Source of the DNA: Palsa-343 sp036269135
Lineage (GTDB): Bacteria > Acidobacteriota > Terriglobia > Terriglobales > Acidobacteriaceae
DNA length: 64,000 nucleotides
Reading direction: 5' to 3'
Assembly: GCA_036269135.1 (NCBI GenBank)
Contig: DATASQ010000052.1
Span: forward strand, 93,904-157,903
Numbering within the stretch: the stretch's first letter is position 1; each line of letters opens with the position of its first letter. Below the pieces are notes generated by a model. That model was not told where the DNA came from, ran no database searches, and saw only the letters and a program-made list of their open reading frames with translations. Of the stretch, positions 34,986 through 44,387 are shown in pieces. The translations under genes were made by a program, and so were the position numbers.

Positions 34986-37079
34986 TTACGGTCCGTGGGT
35001 GACGATGCCGGATTTGGCGTCGTCGATGGAGACGTGGGTGAGGTCGAGGGTCGTACCGGTGGCACGGTCGATGTCGACCTTGGCTTTTTCAAAGTTGGTC
35101 TGGGCAGCGTCGAGAGCGGATTCGGCGACGGCCAGGGCGCTTTCTGCATTGAGGGTATCGACGCTGGATTTGGCGCCGAGCTTCTGCTCCTGCCGGGTGA
35201 TTTCAAAGCTGCGCTGGGCCAGGTCGCGGGCCTTTTGCGCGGCTTCGATGCGGCCCTCCGCCTGCTCGAGGGCGAACTGCGAGTTGCGAACATCGAATCG
35301 AATGGTCTTCTTTTGCTGTTCGTAGGCGATCTGGCTTTGCCGGAAGGCCAGCTGGGCGCGGAACTGATCGGCCTTCTGAATGCGGTTGCGAATCGTGATG
35401 TTGAGGGTGAAGCCGACCTGGTATTCAGGCGCGGAATAGTTGAAGGCGTCCTTCAACACCCCGGGGGTGCCCGAGGGAAGAGTCGTCGAGCAGTAACTGG
35501 AGCCCTGGTCGCAATAGGGGTTCAGCGGGCCGCCGTTGCCGGTACCGGCGAACAGTCCGTAGGCATTGAGCTGGGGCAGCAGGGAGTTATTGACGGCCTT
35601 CAGGTTCTCCTGAGCGATCTGCATGCCGATCTGGTCCTGCGCGACATCGGGGCGATTCTTCTCGGCTTCGGCGATGAGCTCGTCGATGCTCCTGTTTTCG
35701 TTGGGGTCGGGCGCGCCTTTGAAATCCAGCGGAATGACGGGCATATCGTCGATGGTGGGATTGTCGGCGCGGGTGAGCGCGTTCTTCAGGTTCAATTCGG
35801 CGGCTTGCCGGTTCGCGCGCGAGATGGTGAGGTTGCCTTCCGCGTTGGCGACGGCGGACTGGTCGGTCATGACCTGCAGGGCTGGAATCGCTTTCAGCTC
35901 GAGCTGCTTTTGATCGTCGCCGAGCGTCTGGTTGGCAAAGGCCAGAGAGCGTTCCTTAATTTGCTCGTCCTCATACGCGTTGACCAGGTCCCAATAAATG
36001 TCCTCCACGCCCGTCACGGTCGTGATGACCTGATAGTCGAAGGCGTAGTTGGTGATCTGCAGGTTTCTCTTCGCGATACGAATCCATCGCTTGTTGGTGC
36101 CGGTACCGAAACCGGCCAGCAGCGGCTGGGTGATCAGACCCTGCCAGAAAAGCTGAATCGCGGGGTCGACGATGTTGAGCGGGCTGTTGGAGGTCTGGCG
36201 TTGCCCGTTCAGCGTCCACTGAATCCCCGTGCCGGTGGGGAAATATTCGGTGTACTGGGTGGTGTAGCCGATGGTGTTGGTTTCGAGGAGAGGCACGCCG
36301 TAGAGGAAGGGGTTGAATTCCTGGCTTTTGGTGTGGTCCACCAGACCTTTGACCGTGAACACGGGGTCGAAGGGATTCACATAGGTGCCTTCGCCGAGGG
36401 TCGACTGAACGAGACCCCCCTGGCCGGCCGCTCCGGCTCCGGAGGAAACGACTCCACCACCGGGCGTGGAGGGTCCGGAAGCTCCCAGCGGGCTGGTGAC
36501 GCTGGTATTCACGCCGAGGGAGACGCCGCCGGCTTTCGTCCGAGCCAGATCGGTGAGCGCGGTGGGCAGGTTGTAGCGGAACGAAGCCAGATCGAGGTTG
36601 TTCTCAATCGCGAGGGCGATGGCGTCCTGGAGCGAGACGTACAGCTTGCCGTCGCGCATCAGGTTCTCGAGACGCGGCGAGTTGTAGAGGTTGACCGGCG
36701 GCACCGTGCTCGGGCGATAGGGCGAGAGCGGGTTGTGCGAGCGGGGCAAAGCCACATCGAAGGGCGTGGGCGGCGCGATGGAGAGCTGCTGCTCCTGCTG
36801 CTGTTGCTGGGCGAGCGTGGGAGTCTGCTGCGGCGGCATGGTGACCGGGGTGGGGGCGACGGGATTGGACTGGGGGATATTCGCGGGGGCCGGCGGGGGA
36901 GGGGTCTGCGGCGTGGTTTGCTGGCCCCAGGCGGAGAGCAGAGTCCCGCTGAGGAGCGCAACACCGAGAGCAAGAGCGCGGAAAAAAACGGCGGAGACGA
37001 TTCGAGTCGCCGCAATCTGCGGCTCGCTCTGGCCAGGCGCTTCGCTTCGCTCAGGGTGGCAGGCTTGGGGGGCGTTCAC
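34986..37079 (-). CDS. TolC-like outer-membrane efflux protein
   Basis: A 697-residue outer-membrane channel. The GTG start overlaps the stop of the ABC gene by four bases (GTGA). The first 25 or so residues (ACHPERSEAPGQSEPQIAAT) come from a dispersed repeat, and the hydrophobic signal core (FFRALALGVALLSGTLLSAW) follows. After a Pro/Gln-rich region come two OEP repeats with coiled-coil helices: DGKLYVSLQDAIALAIENNL, then LELKAIPALQVMTDQSAVAN, and the second repeat ending LAQRSFEITRQEQKLGAKSS plus VDTLNAESALAVAESALDAA. It is about 200 residues longer than Escherichia coli TolC. It belongs with the adaptor and ATPases upstream as an export system. Confidence 0.88.
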   Translation of the reverse strand: MNAPQACHPERSEAPGQSEPQIAATRIVSAVFFRALALGVALLSGTLLSAWGQQTTPQTPPPPAPANIPQSNPVAPTPVTMPPQQTPTLAQQQQQEQQLSIAPPTPFDVALPRSHNPLSPYRPSTVPPVNLYNSPRLENLMRDGKLYVSLQDAIALAIENNLDLASFRYNLPTALTDLARTKAGGVSLGVNTSVTSPLGASGPSTPGGGVVSSGAGAAGQGGLVQSTLGEGTYVNPFDPVFTVKGLVDHTKSQEFNPFLYGVPLLETNTIGYTTQYTEYFPTGTGIQWTLNGQRQTSNSPLNIVDPAIQLFWQGLITQPLLAGFGTGTNKRWIRIAKRNLQITNYAFDYQVITTVTGVEDIYWDLVNAYEDEQIKERSLAFANQTLGDDQKQLELKAIPALQVMTDQSAVANAEGNLTISRANRQAAELNLKNALTRADNPTIDDMPVIPLDFKGAPDPNENRSIDELIAEAEKNRPDVAQDQIGMQIAQENLKAVNNSLLPQLNAYGLFAGTGNGGPLNPYCDQGSSYCSTTLPSGTPGVLKDAFNYSAPEYQVGFTLNITIRNRIQKADQFRAQLAFRQSQIAYEQQKKTIRFDVRNSQFALEQAEGRIEAAQKARDLAQRSFEITRQEQKLGAKSSVDTLNAESALAVAESALDAAQTNFEKAKVDIDRATGTTLDLTHVSIDDAKSGIVTHGP
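37018..37068. repeat. Dispersed repeat at the start of the TolC-like gene
   Basis: The plus strand reads GCGCTTCGCTTCGCTCAGGGTGG at 37037-37059, a member of the CTTCGCTCGGGATGA family. It supplies the N-terminal residues CHPERSEAPGQSEP of the channel protein. Confidence 0.75.
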
Positions 37080-37780
37080 GATGCGCTGACCTCCACGCCG
37101 AGATTGGGGTTAGCAGTGTCGGCGACCAGCCAGCCGTCGCGCAGCTCGATGACGCGGGAACCGTAGCCGGCATTGATTTCAGAGTGCGTGACCTGGACGA
37201 TGGTGGTGCCCTCCTGATTCAGTTCGCGAAACAACTCCATGATCTCCTTTGCCTGGCTGGAATGGAGGTTGCCGGTGGGCTCGTCGGCGAGCAGCAGCGC
37301 GGGCTTATGAATGACGGCGCGCGCGACTCCGACCAGCTGCTGTTGTCCGCCGGAAAGCTGAGAAGGGAAGAGGTCTTTCTTGCCGACGATGCTGAAGCGG
37401 TCAAGAGTGTCGGCGACCAGGCCCTGGCGCTGGGCGCGGGGCATGTCCTTATAGGAGAGCGGGAGGTCGATGTTTTCCTGGACGGTGAGATCGTCGAGCA
37501 GGTGGTAACTCTGGAAGACCATCCCAATCTTGCGCTTGGCGAGGTCGGCGCGCTGGCGGCGGTTCATCTTGTGGGCCGCTTCGTCTTTGAGCCAGTACTC
37601 GCCCAGCCACTGGTCGTCGAGGAGGGCGAGGACGTTCAGGAGCGAGGATTTGCCCGCGCCGGAGGGTCCCATGATGGTGAGGAACTCGCCTTCCTGGATG
37701 TCGAGATTGATGCGGCGGAGGACCCAGGTCTGGCCGGCTCCGGTCTTGTAACTGCGTTCGACATTGCGTAGCTGGATCAT
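37076..37780 (-). CDS. ABC transporter ATP-binding protein (MacB/LolD-like)
   Basis: 234 residues: Walker A GPSGAGKS, Q loop FQSYHL, signature LSGGQQQ, Walker B ALLLADEPTGN and H loop VTHSEINAGYGSR. The family is the FtsX-type exporter ATPases, like LolD and MacB, which normally pair with a four-segment FtsX permease. No permease is fused or adjacent here. Odd points: the signature continues QQQLVGVARA rather than QQQRVAIARA, and GNLHSS replaces the common GNLDS. It is coupled to the TolC-like gene by a GTGA overlap. Confidence 0.93.
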   Translation of the reverse strand: MIQLRNVERSYKTGAGQTWVLRRINLDIQEGEFLTIMGPSGAGKSSLLNVLALLDDQWLGEYWLKDEAAHKMNRRQRADLAKRKIGMVFQSYHLLDDLTVQENIDLPLSYKDMPRAQRQGLVADTLDRFSIVGKKDLFPSQLSGGQQQLVGVARAVIHKPALLLADEPTGNLHSSQAKEIMELFRELNQEGTTIVQVTHSEINAGYGSRVIELRDGWLVADTANPNLGVEVSAS

Positions 37781-37786
37781 ATCTTT

Positions 37787-37897
37787 AAGCCTGTGGCCGG
37801 TAGCCTGTAGCTCGCAGCTCGGAGCCGGGTGGACGGAATTCTCCCGTTGACCGGAAGCGCTTCGGCCACCGGCTACCGGCTACAATCTACCGGCTGG
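37787..37897. repeat. Quasi-tandem repeat (CCGGTAGCCTGTAGC type)
   Basis: The 117-bp gap between the two ATPase genes contains GTGGCCGGTAGCCTGTAGCTC near 37792 and the inverted form CGGCCACCGGCTACCGGCTAC near 37862. The arms can form a long imperfect hairpin on the message between two genes of one operon. Confidence 0.7.
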
Positions 37898-38617
<720 letters not shown>

Positions 38618-38651
38618 CCTGCTCTCCCACTATTGAGATTTTGAGGCCTGA

Positions 38652-39917
38652 TTACTCCAGCCGAACCTTATCCGTTGAATCGTACCGCGACATATCGGAA
38701 AGAATCACGCGGTCGCCTTCGTTGAGACCGCTGAGAATCTGAATCTGAGTAACGGACGCCTTGCCGACTTTCACCTGAACCCGGCTGGCGGTTTTGCCGT
38801 TGGGGTCGATGCGGAAGAGGCTGATGGTGGAGTCCGGATTGCCGAAAGCCGGGCGCCCCACGTACAGCACGTCGTGGAGGTGCTCGAGGTCGATAGTGCC
38901 GTCCACACTCAGCTCCGGTACCGCGCCTGCCGGTAACGGGCCATCCAGTGTTACGTCAACGGTACGCGTTCCGTTCAATACGGACGGATCAATTCGGGTA
39001 ACGTGCCCGGGAACGATGCCGTTGTGGGTATCGATTTCGGCCTGCTGGCCCAGCAGAATATCGTGTGCCTGGGTTTCCGCGATCTGCAGCGAGGCCTTGA
39101 GCTTGGTGGGATCGATAACCTCGGCCACCGAGGTGCCCGCGGTGACGTGCTGGCCGACCGAGACGGGCGTCGCCAGAGAAGCCAGCACTCCGGAGATGCC
39201 GGCCTTGACCTGGAGGGCGTCTTCCTGGCTCTGATAGAGCGCCAGCTGCGCCTTCGCCTGGTCGATCTTGGTCTGCGAGGAAGCCAGCTGGACCTGAATC
39301 GCGTTCCGATTGACGTTGAGCTGCTCCTGGCTGATGGAGTGCTGGGAAGTTAACTGTTCCGCGTTGTTCAGGGACTGGTTGTTCTGAATGCCGCTGATGA
39401 CCCCGAGCGAATAGAGCTGCTTGTCGATACTGGACTGGAGCTCGGCCTGGGTGTATTGGGCGTTGATCTGCGCCGCCGTCGATCGCTTGTCCATGAGCGC
39501 GCTGGAGAGCGTTGCCTGCTGACTCTTGTAATCGGCCTCAGCCTGCTTGACGGCCAGCTGCGCGTTGAGCAGCAACTGCTGCAGCTGCGGGTCGGCGAGA
39601 TCCATCAGAATGGTGTCCGGGGTGACCTTCGCGCCCGGCAGAACCCGGATGCGGACCACGGTGGCGTCGGTCTGCGCGGGGATGAGCTCGATGCTGTCTT
39701 CGCGGGGAACCAGGGTGCCGAGGCCGCGCACCTGCACGACCATGTCGCCGCGCTTGACGGTTTCCGGCCAGATGGTGCTGGCGTCGACGCTGGGAACGGC
39801 CGGCTTGAGGCGCATGACGCCCCAGGCGGCGGCGGTGACCGCTACGGCGACCAGAGCCAGCACGACGATCTGCCGGCGGAGCTTCTTCTTCCGAATATCG
39901 GGGCGGGCGATGTCCAT
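38652..39917 (-). CDS. HlyD/MacA-like periplasmic adaptor subunit
   Basis: 421 residues from ATG 39917; the longest frame adds about 70 unrelated residues upstream. A cytoplasmic Arg/Lys N-terminus precedes one membrane anchor (VVLALVAVAVTAAAWGVM). Then come the lipoyl half-motifs (VQVRGLGTLVPREDSIELIP; VKAGISGVLASLATPVSVGQ), a long coiled-coil hairpin in between (about 120-235), a beta-barrel (LKASLQIAETQAHDILLGQQ) and a membrane-proximal domain ending VRLE. It connects the inner-membrane pump to the TolC-like channel. It is probably the first gene of the efflux operon; no clear ribosome-binding site is seen at the chosen ATG. Confidence 0.9.
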   Translation of the reverse strand: MDIARPDIRKKKLRRQIVVLALVAVAVTAAAWGVMRLKPAVPSVDASTIWPETVKRGDMVVQVRGLGTLVPREDSIELIPAQTDATVVRIRVLPGAKVTPDTILMDLADPQLQQLLLNAQLAVKQAEADYKSQQATLSSALMDKRSTAAQINAQYTQAELQSSIDKQLYSLGVISGIQNNQSLNNAEQLTSQHSISQEQLNVNRNAIQVQLASSQTKIDQAKAQLALYQSQEDALQVKAGISGVLASLATPVSVGQHVTAGTSVAEVIDPTKLKASLQIAETQAHDILLGQQAEIDTHNGIVPGHVTRIDPSVLNGTRTVDVTLDGPLPAGAVPELSVDGTIDLEHLHDVLYVGRPAFGNPDSTISLFRIDPNGKTASRVQVKVGKASVTQIQILSGLNEGDRVILSDMSRYDSTDKVRLE

Positions 39918-40139
39918 TGCAAAAAGGAAGCTGCATGTGCCGCGCCATCCACGGGCGGTGTGCACCCTATAGATACGTAAGGATTTGCATGAGGGTTCCG
40001 CAGAGGTGGCCGGGGAAAGGTGGCCGATTGCGGAAATCGCTGTCCGGAAATGGACAGCGGCGATGCCGCTCGGGAACAGGGTCTTTCCACTGCGGCCTCG
40101 GAGCCTGATCCGGAACCTCGACCGTAGCCTCACATCACG

Positions 40140-41312
40140 CTAATCCCCCGTGGACGCAATCGGGACTGGGGTATCTCGGGGTTGAAAATACCTCTTGAGG
40201 CGCAGGAAGCGGCTTTCGAACTGGTCGTAACTGAGCCTGGCGAACAGCAGCACGATTCCAATTTCCACCAGGAGGATCATCAGCTTGTCGCGAAAACTCA
40301 GGAGGGAGACGAACTCGCGGTGGTGACGGAGCACCGCGCTGACGGAAAGGATGAGCAGCAGGTGATAGACGTAGATTCCGTAGCTGTACTTGCCCAGCAC
40401 GCGCAAAGGGCGCAGGGTCAGCCATCGCTGTACAGCCGGGATGTGATGCTGCGACAGAGCGACGAGGGCTCCTGAAATCAGCGCATAGCCGGTGATGCCG
40501 ATGGTGAGGATCCAGGTGGATGTGCCCACCAGTTCCTGGTGATGAAAGGCGGCAATGTAAAGCATGATGGCGGCCCCCGCGTACAGAGCCCATTGGATCC
40601 ATCGCAGGGGCACCGGCCTGCCGAACCGGTACATATAAAGCGCTGTGCCGGAGCCCAGGAACAGAGCGTCGACGCGACTGGATGTGAGTTGCGCCAACCC
40701 GAAGTTGCCTCCAAAGAAGAGCGCCGACAGCAGAATCCGCAAAGGCAGCGCGCAGATGAATCCGATGATGCAAATCCGGAAGATCGTCCTGGCCGGCAGA
40801 TAGTAAACGAGCAGCGGCCATACGAAATAGAACTGTTCTTCGACCGCAAGGCTCCAGTACACACCCCAATACCCGCTCATGATCTTGTGGCCATGCCAGA
40901 AGAACGGCCAGTTCTGCAGGTACAGGAAGTAGGCGGCCTTCCACAGATGGGTAGGGGGTAATTGGCGGGCAATTGCGGGTACGAAGCAGCCGGCAATGAC
41001 TGTAACGGTAAGAACGAGATAGTAGATGGGAAAGATTCGCAGGACGCGCCGCGCGTAGAAGCTGCGGAAATAGTTCGGTGTCGACCGTGTGCGCAGCAGG
41101 ATGCCCGTGATCAGGAATCCGGAAAGAGCAAAGAACAGGTCCACGCCGCCCCACAGGGGCACCATGCAGTATTGAAAAAGGAAGTCCACCTTGCTCGGCC
41201 CCACAAACAGTCCTGTCAGCCCCGCTCCGTGGGAGCACAGCACTCCCAGAATCGCCAGCCCGCGGATGCCGTCAAGTTCAGGGAGATGTTTTGCGGACTT
41301 CTCTGCCGTCAT
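40140..41312 (-). CDS. Membrane acyltransferase, family 3
   Basis: 390 residues from ATG 41312 (MTAEKSAKHLPELDGIRGLA). GAGGAGG lies upstream of it; the longest frame would run into tmk. About ten membrane segments. Acyltransferase-3 landmarks are LDGIRGLAILGVLCSHGAG (catalytic His), GGVDLFFALSGFLITGILL, FYARRVLRIFPIYYLVL and YWSLAVEEQFYFVWPLLVYY. These enzymes O-acylate sugars of lipopolysaccharide, exopolysaccharide or small molecules on the outer side of the inner membrane. The acceptor is unknown. tmk ends 16 bp upstream in the same direction, so co-transcription is likely, without an obvious functional link. Confidence 0.88.
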   Translation of the reverse strand: MTAEKSAKHLPELDGIRGLAILGVLCSHGAGLTGLFVGPSKVDFLFQYCMVPLWGGVDLFFALSGFLITGILLRTRSTPNYFRSFYARRVLRIFPIYYLVLTVTVIAGCFVPAIARQLPPTHLWKAAYFLYLQNWPFFWHGHKIMSGYWGVYWSLAVEEQFYFVWPLLVYYLPARTIFRICIIGFICALPLRILLSALFFGGNFGLAQLTSSRVDALFLGSGTALYMYRFGRPVPLRWIQWALYAGAAIMLYIAAFHHQELVGTSTWILTIGITGYALISGALVALSQHHIPAVQRWLTLRPLRVLGKYSYGIYVYHLLLILSVSAVLRHHREFVSLLSFRDKLMILLVEIGIVLLFARLSYDQFESRFLRLKRYFQPRDTPVPIASTGD

Positions 41313-41328
41313 TCGTGGGAGAGCCTCC

Positions 41329-42012
41329 TCACCGGGCGTCCCGGTCTGCTGAATCTTTGATCGCGGTTGCGAGCTTCTCTTCAACCCGCTCCACAATCTG
41401 GCGGTGGATGTCGTCAATGCCGTGGTCGCCATCGATGACCACGACACGCTGCGGCTCGCGGGCGGCGATGGCGCGGTACTGATCGTAGACGCGGCGGTAG
41501 AAGGCCTCGTCCTCTTTCTCGAAGCGGCCTTCGTCTTTGCCGGCGGCCGCGGTGCGGTGGTTGCGGCGGCGGGCGCGGGCCAGGGATCGAGCGAAGTCGG
41601 GGAGGAGCAGGAGGGTGAGGTCCGGCTTCATGCCGGCGCACATGGCGGCGTGCATGCGCAGGACAATCTCGGTGCCGAGCTGCCGCCCGCCGCCCTGGTA
41701 GGCCTCAGTGGAATCGGTATAGCGGTCGCAGAGGACGACGCGGCCCTGGTCGAGGGCGGGGCAGATGACTTCGGCGATGGCCTGGGCGCGGTCGGAGAAC
41801 ATCAGGCCGAGCTCGGTCATGGGAGCAAGGGTGTCGGTCTTCGAGTCGAGGAGGAGCGAGCGGATGCGGTCGCCGATGTGCGTCCCGCCCGGCTGCCGGG
41901 TGACCGTGACCGGGAGCCCGAGGGACTCAAGGTGGGCGGCCAGCTTGCGCAGCTGGGTGGACTTGCCGGAGCCGTCCAGTCCTTCGAAAGTGAGGAAGAA
42001 TCCTCGGGGCAT
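41329..42012 (-). CDS. tmk: Thymidylate kinase
   Basis: Phosphorylates dTMP to dTDP. The 227 residues show P loop FEGLDGSGKSTQ, RQPGGTHIGDRIRSLLLDS, MFSDRAQAIAEVI (substrate-binding), VLCDRYTDSTEAYQGGGRQL (DRY-type motif) and a lid region with RARRRNHRTAAAGKDEGRFE. Length and order are normal. The upstream gap holds tandem GGTTACAGG repeats, and no promoter could be assigned. The first residues (MPRGFFLTFEGLDG) fit the ATG at 42012. Confidence 0.95.
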   Translation of the reverse strand: MPRGFFLTFEGLDGSGKSTQLRKLAAHLESLGLPVTVTRQPGGTHIGDRIRSLLLDSKTDTLAPMTELGLMFSDRAQAIAEVICPALDQGRVVLCDRYTDSTEAYQGGGRQLGTEIVLRMHAAMCAGMKPDLTLLLLPDFARSLARARRRNHRTAAAGKDEGRFEKEDEAFYRRVYDQYRAIAAREPQRVVVIDGDHGIDDIHRQIVERVEEKLATAIKDSADRDAR

Positions 42013-42017
42013 AAAGG

Positions 42018-42092
42018 CAGGTTACAGGTTACAGGTGACGGGTGACAGGTGAGGAGTTACAACTGACGGTTACGGTGACAGGTTACAGGAGC
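42018..42092. repeat. Quasi-tandem GGTTACAGGTGAC repeat
   Basis: About 75 bp of imperfect units (AGGTTACAGGTTACAGGTGAC, GGGTGACAGGTGAGGAG, GGTGACAGGTTACAGG) upstream of tmk. The unit is shared with 29475-29525. Confidence 0.85.
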
Positions 42093-42182
42093 GCGCCCCG
42101 TGGCTGAGCAGGGCTGGGCCTCCTCAAAAGAAGAGAGCGTCATTGGGGGCGGCGTACACTTGCGGTTGTACGGGCACCTGAG

Positions 42183-42443
42183 ATGAGCGGGCGATTGCAT
42201 CTTCCGAGTTGGCGAAGCCTGGCGGCGCTGGGTGGCGTGGCGCTGCTGCTGGCGCTGGCGATGCATCCGGCAACGGCGGCAGTGATGGTCGCGGCCGCGG
42301 TGGTTCTGCTGCCGGTGGCACTGTTTGGACTGGTCCGGGTTCCCCATTCTCTGGGTAATCAGAGTCGGCCGCCGCGGCTGGCGATGCCCGTGCGGGTGAG
42401 GGCGCAATTATTCCAGCGGCCTCCTCCGCTCTCCCTCCAGTAG
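42183..42443 (+). CDS. Possible small membrane protein
   Basis: An 86-residue frame, MSGRLHLPSWRSLAALGGVA, with one or two hydrophobic stretches (ALGGVALLLALAMHPATAAV and VMVAAAVVLLPVALFGLV), then a basic Pro/Arg-rich tail. No strong ribosome-binding site was seen. It is divergent from tmk and upstream of another small membrane-protein gene. Codon pattern and hydrophobicity make it plausible, but it has no recognised family, so it may be spurious. Confidence 0.4.
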   Translation: MSGRLHLPSWRSLAALGGVALLLALAMHPATAAVMVAAAVVLLPVALFGLVRVPHSLGNQSRPPRLAMPVRVRAQLFQRPPPLSLQ

Positions 42444-42536
42444 TTCCTTTCCACATTGTGAGCAGGGATGCACGGGGCTGCGGCTGCGGGCGTCTCGGCG
42501 CTGCTGGAACGAAGGGACAAGCCGGGAGAGACAGAG

Positions 42537-42932
42537 ATGCTGATCGTTGCGCTTTTCCTGAATGCCTGTGCATTGTGTTTTGTGGTTGGGGCGGTCTGCT
42601 CCATGCTGCACGGGAGGACCACGCGCGCGACGAAAAAGGGCGGGGAACTGGCCGTCTCGTCGATGGCTGGGCTGACGCTGGGAGCGATGTTTCTTGGACT
42701 GAAGGCGATTGTGCAGCCAGAGGCGCGGCACGCCATCGTGGAGATTGTCGAGGAGAAGAGCCTGGAGGATGGAAGCGGCGGCGAGCCGCCCGGCGGCCGG
42801 GTATTTCATGAAGAACTGCGACGGATTCGCTGTGGAGAGGCCGTGGAGGGTGTGACCGTCCGGGTGGATCCCCCGGCCCACTCAGACGAAACGGGCCGGG
42901 CAGCGCCTCAGGAGGAGACGAGGTCGAGCTGA
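42537..42932 (+). CDS. Small membrane protein of unknown function
   Basis: 131 residues from ATG 42537 behind GGGAGAG (the longest frame adds 23 codons). Two membrane segments (MLIVALFLNACALCFVVGAV; SSMAGLTLGAMFLGLKAIV) precede a cytoplasmic or periplasmic acidic-basic tail with HEELRRIRCGEAVEGVTVR. No domain recognised. The last 25 bases overlap the 3' end of the convergent gene at 42908, so one of the two stops may be misassigned, or the overlap is real. Confidence 0.5.
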   Translation: MLIVALFLNACALCFVVGAVCSMLHGRTTRATKKGGELAVSSMAGLTLGAMFLGLKAIVQPEARHAIVEIVEEKSLEDGSGGEPPGGRVFHEELRRIRCGEAVEGVTVRVDPPAHSDETGRAAPQEETRSS

Positions 42933-43351
42933 GCGCTTTCGCCGGTTGCGGACGTGTGCAGCGAGGTCACGTGGGCGATGGCCTGGGTGAGGCGCGCTTC
43001 CTGCGGCCGCGCCTTCTTGTGCTGGACACGGGTATAGATGTGCTCGACGCGATCGACCCGCCAGGCGCCGGTATGCAGCGCGTCGGTGTGGACTCCGTCG
43101 CCCGGGAGGAAGACGACGTCGCCGGGGCGGGGCAGGGTGCGCAGGGTTTCGAGGGGAACGAGGTTGACGCAGGCGCCGTCGGTGGTGAGGAACTCCAGGC
43201 AATTGGCGCTGTCAATGTCCGCTTCGCGAGAGCGGCGAATCTCCTGGCGAGCGCGCAGGGCCTGGTACCAGGTGGCCGCGCTGATGGGCAGCGCGACGAG
43301 GAAGGCCAGGATGTTGGCCATGTAGCTCAGAGTGGCGATCTGGATTCTCAT
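42908..43351 (-). CDS. Membrane-anchored small protein of unknown function
   Basis: 147 residues with one N-terminal membrane segment (LSYMANILAFLVALPISAATW), a basic stretch (YQALRARQEIRRSREAD), and a soluble domain with ANCLEFLTTDGACVNLVPLE and LPRPGDVVFLPGDGV. The soluble part reads like a small beta-barrel (a 'GD.V.LPG.G.h' turn as in SH3-like or S26-type folds), but no family was recognised. It converges with, and overlaps by 25 bases, the gene at 42537. Its function is unknown. Confidence 0.6.
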   Translation of the reverse strand: MRIQIATLSYMANILAFLVALPISAATWYQALRARQEIRRSREADIDSANCLEFLTTDGACVNLVPLETLRTLPRPGDVVFLPGDGVHTDALHTGAWRVDRVEHIYTRVQHKKARPQEARLTQAIAHVTSLHTSATGESAQLDLVSS

Positions 43352-43528
43352 GGTGCGATCTCCGCCCCGGGGGTGCGGGGTCCGACAGCGCGTGGATTCT
43401 TTTTACCAGAGGCCGCGAAAAGCAGCGAGAGAACGGGGAAGCGCCGCATCCCGGCGGTTGGCAGAGGCCAGGGATTGCAGCGCGTGTCACGGATGCTTAC
43501 AATAGTTACATTGCAGGAGGAAAGGTCA

Positions 43529-43993
43529 ATGAAGACAGCGCGGTCGGTGGTGGTGAGCATGCGCCTTCCGGAGGAAAGCGGGCGGCGTCTGAAGCGGATG
43601 GCGCGGCGCCATGGCTGGACGGCGAGCGACACCAGCGCGCGTCTGGTGGAGGAAGGGCTGCGCCGGTCGGAATTTGCGCTGATTGACTTTCGCGATTCGC
43701 CGGTGGGAAGGCAGGCGTACATGCAGGGCAGCACGCTGGCGGTGTGGGAAGTGATGATGATCGCCCGTGCGTATAAAGGCGATGCGGAGAAAGCGGCCCG
43801 GCATCTGGAGTGGCCGGAGGCGCGGGTGCAGGCGGCCGTGAACTACGCGGAGGCATATCCGGAAGAGATCAACGAAGCGCTGGCGGAGAACGATGCAATG
43901 GATTTCGAGGCGCTGAAGAAGATTTTGCCGAACCTGCAGATGTTCAAGCCGCTGCCAAAGCCAACGAAAAAGTCGAATCGGAAATCCGCGTAA
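43529..43993 (+). CDS. Putative DUF433-type antitoxin with ribbon-helix-helix N-terminus
   Basis: 154 residues from ATG 43529 behind GGAGGAAAGG; the longest frame starts far upstream in another gene's shadow. Residues about 5-45 look like a ribbon-helix-helix DNA-binding domain (SVVVSMRLPEESGRRLKRMA then ASDTSARLVEEGLRR). Residues about 50-115 fit a DUF433-like helical domain (RQAYMQGSTLAVWEVMMIAR, AARHLEWPEARVQAAVNYAE, YPEEINEAL). The tail is Lys/Pro-rich. It is followed 19 bp later by a DUF5615-like PIN gene, the usual partner. Autoregulation of the pair by the N-terminal domain is likely but inferred. Confidence 0.8.
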   Translation: MKTARSVVVSMRLPEESGRRLKRMARRHGWTASDTSARLVEEGLRRSEFALIDFRDSPVGRQAYMQGSTLAVWEVMMIARAYKGDAEKAARHLEWPEARVQAAVNYAEAYPEEINEALAENDAMDFEALKKILPNLQMFKPLPKPTKKSNRKSA

Positions 43994-44012
43994 GAGTCAG
44001 GTTCGGACGACG

Positions 44013-44387
44013 ATGCTGCGATTGCTGCTCGACGAGCACCTTTCTCCGGGTATTGCTGCCGGCCTTCAGCGGATTGAGCCCGGCATCGAGGTGTATGCCA
44101 TCAGCCAATGGAAACACGGGCGCTTCCTGGGGCGCGCCGATCAGGAGCTCTTGGCGGAGGCGGCGCATGGGCTGACGTTTGTGACCTATGACTGCCGGTC
44201 GATCCCGGATCTGCTCAGATTTTGGGGGGAGCAGGGACGCAGCCACAGCGGCGTCATCTTTGTGGATGATAAATCGATCGCGCCCGGGGATATCGGCGGT
44301 CTGGTGCGGGCACTCGGGAAGCTGTTTTCCGATCTCCGTCACCTGGATTGGGAAAACCGGGAAATGTTCCTTCCGCGCTACCCGTAA
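44013..44387 (+). CDS. Putative DUF5615 PIN-like toxin
   Basis: 124 residues. The start RLLLDEHLSPGIAAGLQRIE is the DUF5615 PIN-like signature, with the first acid pair in LLLDEHLS. A second acidic site follows in GLTFVTYDCRSIPDLL and a later strand in GVIFVDDKSIAPGDI. PIN-fold proteins are metal-dependent RNases, and this subfamily is predicted, not widely proven, to be the toxin of DUF433/DUF5615 pairs. It is 19 bp after the antitoxin-like gene. Its last 10 bases overlap the convergent membrane-protein gene. Confidence 0.8.
   Translation: MLRLLLDEHLSPGIAAGLQRIEPGIEVYAISQWKHGRFLGRADQELLAEAAHGLTFVTYDCRSIPDLLRFWGEQGRSHSGVIFVDDKSIAPGDIGGLVRALGKLFSDLRHLDWENREMFLPRYP

Noticed and set aside
35000..37160. 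A 745-residue plus-strand frame over the TolC-like gene
   Set aside because: It is Gly/Val/Glu-rich shadow sequence opposite a conserved gene.
42956..43528. Upstream extension of the antitoxin-like frame
   Set aside because: It overlaps the opposite-strand gene at 42908, and a strong ribosome-binding site precedes the ATG at 43529.
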